A stretch of 10,316 nucleotides of DNA. Source: Chloroflexota bacterium (lineage in GTDB: Bacteria; Chloroflexota; Dehalococcoidia; SM23-28-2; RBG-16-64-32). The stretch lies in contig VBJS01000062.1 of assembly GCA_005880055.1 (NCBI GenBank), positions 1 to 10,316 on the forward strand, written 5' to 3'. The first letter of the stretch is position 1, and the number at the start of each line of letters is the position of its first letter. The notes beneath the pieces are model-generated. The model was not told the DNA's origin and searched no databases. It saw nothing but the letters and a program-made list of their open reading frames with translations. Of the stretch, positions 6,461 to 10,316 are shown piece by piece. The position numbers and the translations under genes are program-made.

Positions 6461-6570
6461 ACGGTGAGGGTGATCTTTCCGACGTGCTTCTTCAGCGCAG
6501 CACGGGGTCGGGTGCGAACTACGTCGAGTGGGTCCGCCGCCAGCCAGGAAGTATATCCGAGGCGTGCGAA

Positions 6571-6680
6571 GCGCGCGGCGCCCAAGGGAGCGAGTACGAT
6601 GGACATTGCGCTCCAGCGTCGCTCTGCGGCAACCCTTCGTCCAGTGCCACGATCGAGTTTTGGCAAACGACAGGTCGCGC
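6571..6680 (-). pseudogene. 5' remnant of a second transposase copy
   Basis: The minus strand shows an ATG at 6606 and about a dozen codons (MSIVLAPLGAARF) matching the start of the remnant at 4062 (MHLVLALLGALRA), plus about 70 bp of shared leader. After about 6571 the resemblance ends. This is a scar of another insertion of the same element type just outside att C. The stretch 6461-6570 shows no gene. Confidence 0.5.
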
Positions 6681-6749
6681 ACGCGATCGCGGCCCACCTG
6701 CGCGAGCGGAGCGACCCGCCCGACCTGGCCGTTGTCTGGAGCAATCTAT

Positions 6750-7982
6750 TTACTGGTCAAGGTCGATGATTTCGAATTTCGTCTCGTCGTCGGTCTCTGG
6801 GCCTTGCACGTCTTCGTCGGGGCTCCGCAAGAATCCGTGGATCACTTGATTCGCATCCTTGTAGATACCCGTGATTGTTCCCTCCGGGTTGATGCTGAAG
6901 GCTGCGGTACCCGAAGCACCAGGGACGTCAAAGCTGGTGATCGTTCCGTCTCGGGCTCGCACGAACCCGTGGCCCATGCGCCCCGCATCGTAGTAGAATC
7001 CCGTAATTGTCCCCATTGGATTGTTGGTGTCCGGGTAAGTACCCTTGTCAAACCCCGTACCAGCGCCTGGAGCGTCGAAGGTGGTGATCATGCCGTCTCG
7101 GGCTCGCACGAATCCGTGTGGCGTGCGAGTGCGGAATTCATGGTAGAGCCCCGTGATCTCACCCTTCGGGTTGATGCTCGTGGCTTCGGTGTTAAACGCC
7201 TCGCCAGAAGGGTTCGGGACGCGAAAGCTGGTGATCGTGCCATCTGGTGCTCGCAAGAACCCATGCCGATGGTCATTATCCCGGCCGACGTAGTACCCCG
7301 TGATCGCGCCCTCCGGATTGTTGGCCGCCGGAAAGGTACCTTCCCCAAAAAAGTCCGTATGGGCAAATGGAGCGTCAAAGCTCGTGATCGTGCCGTCAGG
7401 AGCGCGCAGGAACCCGTGCGCCACTCCTTTCCGGTCGTTGTAGTAACCTGTGATCGCGCCCGCCGGGTTGATGCCATTGGCACTGGCGGGGAACGTACCC
7501 TCGGAGCCCGGGGGGTCAAAACTAGTGATCGTGCCATCTGGATCTCGCAGGAATCCGTGGTTCAGGTTACTCGGCGGCGGAAGTGTAAACGCGGAGACAT
7601 AGTAACCGCTGATCGCGCCATTCGGGTTGATGCTCGTGGGGACGGTACCCTGCCCAAAGCCCGTACCGGCACCTGCAGCGTCGAAGGTGGTGATCGTGCC
7701 GTCTGGGTCCCGCAGGAATCCGTGGGCTACGTTATTCCCATCGACGAAGTAACCTGTGATGGCGCCCTCATTGATGCTCTGAGGGAAAGTGCCCTGGTTA
7801 GGGCCCGTACCGGCACCTGCAGCGTCGAAGGTGGTGAAGGTGACAGAATGAACCGGGGGCGAACCGAGCAGGAAGCATAAGGCGACGCAGAAGGTTACCG
7901 GGCTCCATCGCCCCGTTGGCCGGAATCGGCGACCCGACGTTGTCACGGACACCTTTTCGAGAATAGCAACTCCGCAGTTCAT
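6750..7982 (-). CDS. Secreted HAF-repeat protein, probable seven-bladed beta-propeller
   Basis: 410 residues. The start at 7982 has a strong ribosome-binding site (GGGAGGA, spacing 5). A long n-region (about 25 residues) and a hydrophobic segment (VTFCVALCFLLGSPPVHS, 29-46) form a signal peptide. The mature protein is almost all repeat: H-G-F-(L/V)-R-x-(P/R)-D-G-T-I-T-(S/T)-F-D-x-P-G, a variable stretch, then S-I-N-P-x-G-x-I-T-G-x-Y. Repeats start at residues 87, 142, 189, 240, 289, 338 and 382. The first unit (47-86) lacks the HGFLR part and the last (382-410) has only that part. This matches the HAF family of probable extracellular repeats. Binding or enzymatic role is unknown. The tail is acidic (SPDEDVQGPETDDE). 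It stands alone, with an IS remnant upstream and a transposase scar downstream. Confidence 0.88.
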   Translation of the reverse strand: MNCGVAILEKVSVTTSGRRFRPTGRWSPVTFCVALCFLLGSPPVHSVTFTTFDAAGAGTGPNQGTFPQSINEGAITGYFVDGNNVAHGFLRDPDGTITTFDAAGAGTGFGQGTVPTSINPNGAISGYYVSAFTLPPPSNLNHGFLRDPDGTITSFDPPGSEGTFPASANGINPAGAITGYYNDRKGVAHGFLRAPDGTITSFDAPFAHTDFFGEGTFPAANNPEGAITGYYVGRDNDHRHGFLRAPDGTITSFRVPNPSGEAFNTEATSINPKGEITGLYHEFRTRTPHGFVRARDGMITTFDAPGAGTGFDKGTYPDTNNPMGTITGFYYDAGRMGHGFVRARDGTITSFDVPGASGTAAFSINPEGTITGIYKDANQVIHGFLRSPDEDVQGPETDDETKFEIIDLDQ

Positions 7983-7987
7983 GTCTT

Positions 7988-7994
7988 TCCTCCC
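7988..7994 (-). promoter_or_regulatory. Ribosome-binding site of the HAF-repeat gene
   Basis: GGGAGGA on the minus strand, 5 bases before the ATG at 7982. It excludes the longer in-frame start at 8171. The 454 bases upstream (7995-8448) show no convincing gene, RNA or repeat. Confidence 0.75.
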
Positions 7995-8448
7995 AATCCG
8001 GCCGGCCACACAGCGCTCGACCGCCAAGTTAATGCGCTCTGGACGCTGAGCGCATGTGCAAGCAGAACGAAGGCGAATCGAAAGCGAGGCCCCTTTATCT
8101 TCTTGAAATCGGGAGCGGCCCTCGCTCCCGGCTTGCGCTGCGCCTCCCAATGGCCAACAGATGGCCGGCAACCTCCGTCAGTGCCTGGCTCGCCACCTGC
8201 CGGCTGCTGGCCGCCGGAGCCCTTGCTGCAAGACGAGGCTGCGTGCGCACTGGTGATCGCAAACCGGATCGAACGGAATGCCGGATGTTCACGCGCATCG
8301 ACGGCTCCCCCGGCCGTGCTCGTATTAGCGACGCTAGTTAGTACGGCCCGACGCTGCGGAGCAACGAATGGGCGCTGCCTCGGTAGCACTACTTTCGATC
8401 GGGCGCCCCCGCTCAGCCTCAGCACCTGTCGTCGGCCAGAACTCGATC

Positions 8449-8534
8449 CTGAGCTTCACCCGATTCGGTGGACAGGTTGATTACGCTGCTGCTGAGCTTG
8501 CCCCGATTCGGTGGACAGGTTGACTACGCTGCCT
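8449..8534 (-). repeat. 43-bp tandem duplication of the IS3-element tip
   Basis: Two adjacent 43-bp units (8449-8491 and 8492-8534) share CTGAGCTT, then CCGATTCGGTGGACAGGTTGA, then TACGCTGC with only a few differences. The inner unit carries the 3' end of the transposase gene, and TGAGCTTGCCCCGATTCGG at 8493 is the likely terminal inverted repeat tip. The outer unit looks like the tip of another copy inserted end to end. Confidence 0.6.
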
Positions 8535-9411
8535 GCCTCATCCGTGCTGCCCTCTCGAACTCGCCTGGGCTCAAGTACCCGAGTGTCGAGTGCCTGCGCT
8601 CCTGGTTGTAGAACACCTCGATGTAGTCGAACAGCTTCGCCTTCGCATCGCCGTGTGTCTCGAAGCGATCCCCGAGCTCGAAGGTCATCGTCGAGAACCA
8701 ACTCTCCATCGCGGCGTTGTCGTGGGCGTTGCCGCGCCGACTCATGCTGCAGGTGATGCCGTGCGCGGTGAGCACGCGCTGGTAGTCCCCGCTCGCGTAC
8801 GGGCTACCCTGGTCGGTGTGGTGCAGGACCCCAGCTTCGGGGCAACGGCGCCGCAGCGCCTGCTCGAGGGCGCGGAGCGCCAGGTGGCGGTCGTTAGCCG
8901 CTGAGAGTGCCCAACCCACCACCATGCGAGAGAACAGGTCGAGGATCACCGCCAGGTAGAGCTTGCCGCCGCCGGTGAGGATCTCGGTGACGTCGCCACC
9001 CAGCGCTGGTTGGGCCGCTCCGCCTCGAAGCACCGATCGAGGATGTTGGCCGCCACCGGCTGGTCGTGATCGCTCATCGTCCTGCAGCGGTAGCGCTTAC
9101 GCATCCGCGCCCGCAGCCGCTCGTTGCGCATCAACCGCGCAACATGCTTGCGGCTCACCGCGACGCCCTGCGCGTGTAACTCGGCGTGCACCCGTAGGTC
9201 TTGCGGCTGTGCTCGTGCGCCGCGCGGATCAGCACCGAAAGCCGCAGGTCCTGCTGCGAGCGCGAAGAGGGCGGCCACCGGCGCCAGGCGTAGTACCCCG
9301 CTCGCGACACGCGTAGTGCTAGGCAGAGCAACTTGATTGGATAGAAGGCCTTCTCCGCGTCGATGAAAGCGAATCTCCGTGGTGCTCTTTCGCGAAAGGA
9401 GCCGCGCTTTT
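8493..9411 (-). mobile_element. Truncated, decayed IS3-family insertion sequence
   Basis: It runs from the tip at 8493 through a broken orfB to about 9411, where IS homology ends and a different plus-strand gene begins. orfA and the second terminal inverted repeat are missing, so the copy cannot move by itself. No target-site duplication can be defined with one end lost. Confidence 0.75.
8524..9411 (-). pseudogene. IS3-family transposase OrfB, two frameshifts, 5' part incomplete
   Basis: Three frames together give an IS3-type OrfB. The first, from about 9411, reads RRFAFIDAEKAFYPIKLLCL, VSRAGYYAWRRW and ends at RKTYG. The second reads RVHAELHAQGVAVSRKHVAR, then AERPNQRWV. The third reads GDVTEILTGGGKLYLAVILD, HTDQGSPYASGDY, NAHDNAAMESWF, YNQERRHSTLGYLSPGEF and ends in RMRQAA. 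The catalytic triad is intact in sequence: Asp of GDVTE (8992-8994), Asp of HTDQGS (8812-8814), Glu of AMES (8703-8705). The first break, near 9192, removes residues normally reading S-P between YG and R-V-H. The second, near 8998, is a missing G in the WVGD codons. The frame before FAFID continues as LKKRGSF, the decayed tail of orfA. Confidence 0.85.
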
Positions 9412-9452
9412 TTAGCGTATCTCCCGCTCCAGGGGCAGCTCGCGGACTTCCC

Positions 9453-10316
9453 TTGCGCAGGCGCGTGTTCCGCGCACTGATTGGGTACGGCATCGCCGCC
9501 TTTGCCGTGCTGCAGATCGTCGAACCGATCATGCACGGGCTCCATTGGCCCGAATCGGTGCTGAGCTACGTCGTGGCGGGACTCGCGCTTGGCTTTCCGG
9601 TTGTTGTCAGCGTCGCGTGGATCTTCGACGTACGTCAGGGTGGCATGGAGCGAACGCCGCCCGCGCCTGTAGGCGCTCTCCGACTGCAGGGCGCGCGGCT
9701 CGCGCTGGTGCTGATCGGCATCGGCGTGGTAGCAGCGGCACCGGGCAGCATCTGGTACTTCGTCGTGCGGGGGATCGCGAGGTCTGCGGGGCAGCCCGCG
9801 GCGACAAGCAACCGAGAGCCTTCCATCGCCGTTCTGCCGTTCGCGGACATGAGTCCTGGAAAGGACCAGGAGTACTTTTCCGACGGCATCGCAGAGGAGA
9901 TCCTCGACGCGCTGACGCACGTCGAGGGGCTGCGCGTCGCCGGCCGCACCTCGTCGTTCTCGTTCAAGGGAAAGGGCGAGGATCTGCGTAGTATCGGCGA
10001 GAAACTCAACGTCGCCCACGTCCTCGAGGGCAGCATCCGCAAGGAAGGGAACCGCGTGCGTATCACCGCGCAGCTGGTGGGCGCGGCCGATGGTTTTCAC
10101 CGTTGGTCGAAGACCTTCGACCGCGAGCTAACCGGCGTCTTCGCGGTCGAGGACGAGATCGCTCGGTCTGTCGTCGATGCACTGAAGGCGAAGCTCCTTC
10201 CGCGGCAGGCAAGCGCGGGCAAGGAGCACCGCACGGAGAGCTCCGAGGTCTACACCCAGTATTTGTTAGGCCGGCAATTCAGCCGCCGCTTTTCACCGGA
10301 CGCCAATCGCCGCGCG
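9453..10316 (+). CDS. Membrane-anchored TolB-like/TPR protein, 5' start altered, 3' end outside window
   Basis: 288 codons are visible and open to the right edge. Three membrane segments: ALIGYGIAAFAVLQIV (about 8-23), VLSYVVAGLALGFPVVVSVA (36-55) and LALVLIGIGVVAA (83-95). Then comes a TolB-like (FlgO-type) extracytoplasmic domain from about 122: PSIAVLPFADMSPGKDQEYF, SDGIAEEILDALTHVEGLRV, AGRTSSFSFKG, IGEKLNVAHVLEGSIRKEG, VRITAQLV, HRWSKTFDREL and FAVEDEIARSVVDALK. A TPR-like region seems to start near YTQYLLGRQFSRR. Proteins of this build usually carry several TPRs, sometimes behind a DNA-binding or cyclase domain; their role is poorly defined. The frame is open upstream to the IS junction with no ATG. 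TTG 9453 and GTG 9465 are the only nearby starts and neither has a good ribosome-binding site. The native N-terminus was probably cut by the IS. Confidence 0.8.
   Translation, partial: MRRRVFRALIGYGIAAFAVLQIVEPIMHGLHWPESVLSYVVAGLALGFPVVVSVAWIFDVRQGGMERTPPAPVGALRLQGARLALVLIGIGVVAAAPGSIWYFVVRGIARSAGQPAATSNREPSIAVLPFADMSPGKDQEYFSDGIAEEILDALTHVEGLRVAGRTSSFSFKGKGEDLRSIGEKLNVAHVLEGSIRKEGNRVRITAQLVGAADGFHRWSKTFDRELTGVFAVEDEIARSVVDALKAKLLPRQASAGKEHRTESSEVYTQYLLGRQFSRRFSPDANRRA

Noticed and set aside
6750..7860. Regularly spaced DNA repeats as a CRISPR array
   Set aside because: The repeats are about 130-165 bp units that keep reading frame and encode HAF repeats; they are protein repeats.
6528..7880. 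450-codon plus-strand open frame opposite the HAF-repeat gene
   Set aside because: It merely mirrors the periodicity of the antisense repeats; the minus strand has a signal peptide, a ribosome-binding site and a known repeat family.
8946..10100. 384-codon minus-strand open frame
   Set aside because: It joins one frame of the broken IS3 orfB to the antisense of the TolB-like gene; no single protein is encoded.

Overview
This is a GC-rich, mosaic accessory region from what looks like a Gram-negative bacterium. The evidence for Gram-negative is an RND-type efflux operon with a TolC-like outer-membrane factor and a lipoprotein adaptor. The protein families (HAF-repeat secreted protein, TolB-like/TPR membrane protein, MqsA-type antitoxin, IS3-type transposase) fit a soil or environmental proteobacterium or a neighbouring phylum. 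No genus can be named from the sequence.
Layout. Positions 1-1839 (minus) hold an efflux operon: a TolC-like gene with one apparent frameshift overlaps the start of a membrane-fusion lipoprotein gene that runs off the left edge. A pair of 15-bp direct repeats lies upstream. Positions 1983-2450 hold an unrecognised minus-strand reading frame whose 5' third is mobile-element-end sequence.
Positions 2300-6460 are the most unusual part. Three partial copies of the 3' half of an initiator tRNA (tRNA-fMet) lie in direct orientation at 2445-2490 (A), 4381-4394 (B, truncated) and 6333-6376 (C). They are about 1.94 and 1.95 kb apart, and no 5' tRNA half is present. A and B are each preceded by the same roughly 155-bp module, aligned at a constant offset of 1,936 bp. 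Each module carries a 20-bp sequence (TTTG(A/T)CCAGATCTTGTCC core) exactly 139 bp before the tRNA fragment, and a third copy lies just right of A. I read this as a tandem array of small integrated elements, or remnants, that used tRNA-fMet as attachment site, with A, B and C as att junctions. Element A-B carries a DUF4258 toxin / MqsA-like antitoxin pair and a chimeric transposase remnant. Element B-C carries a 3'-end fragment resembling tmRNA or tRNA-Ser, a secreted Cys-rich protein of unknown function and an excisionase-like winged-HTH gene next to C. No integrase is visible. A strong intrinsic terminator follows C, which suggests that C is the original right border.
Positions 6571-6680 hold a second 5' remnant of the same transposase type. 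Positions 6750-7982 (minus) encode a secreted HAF-repeat protein whose repeat register suggests a seven-bladed propeller closed by a split blade. Positions 8449-9411 are a decayed IS3-family element (two frameshifts, missing orfA, tandemly duplicated tip). It abuts the 5' end of a plus-strand TolB-like/TPR membrane protein (9453 to the right edge), which probably lost its normal start.
The genes do not form one pathway. The common thread is repeated integration, cargo capture and decay. The toxin-antitoxin pair is a plausible stabiliser of the array, and the HTH protein a plausible leftover of its excision machinery.
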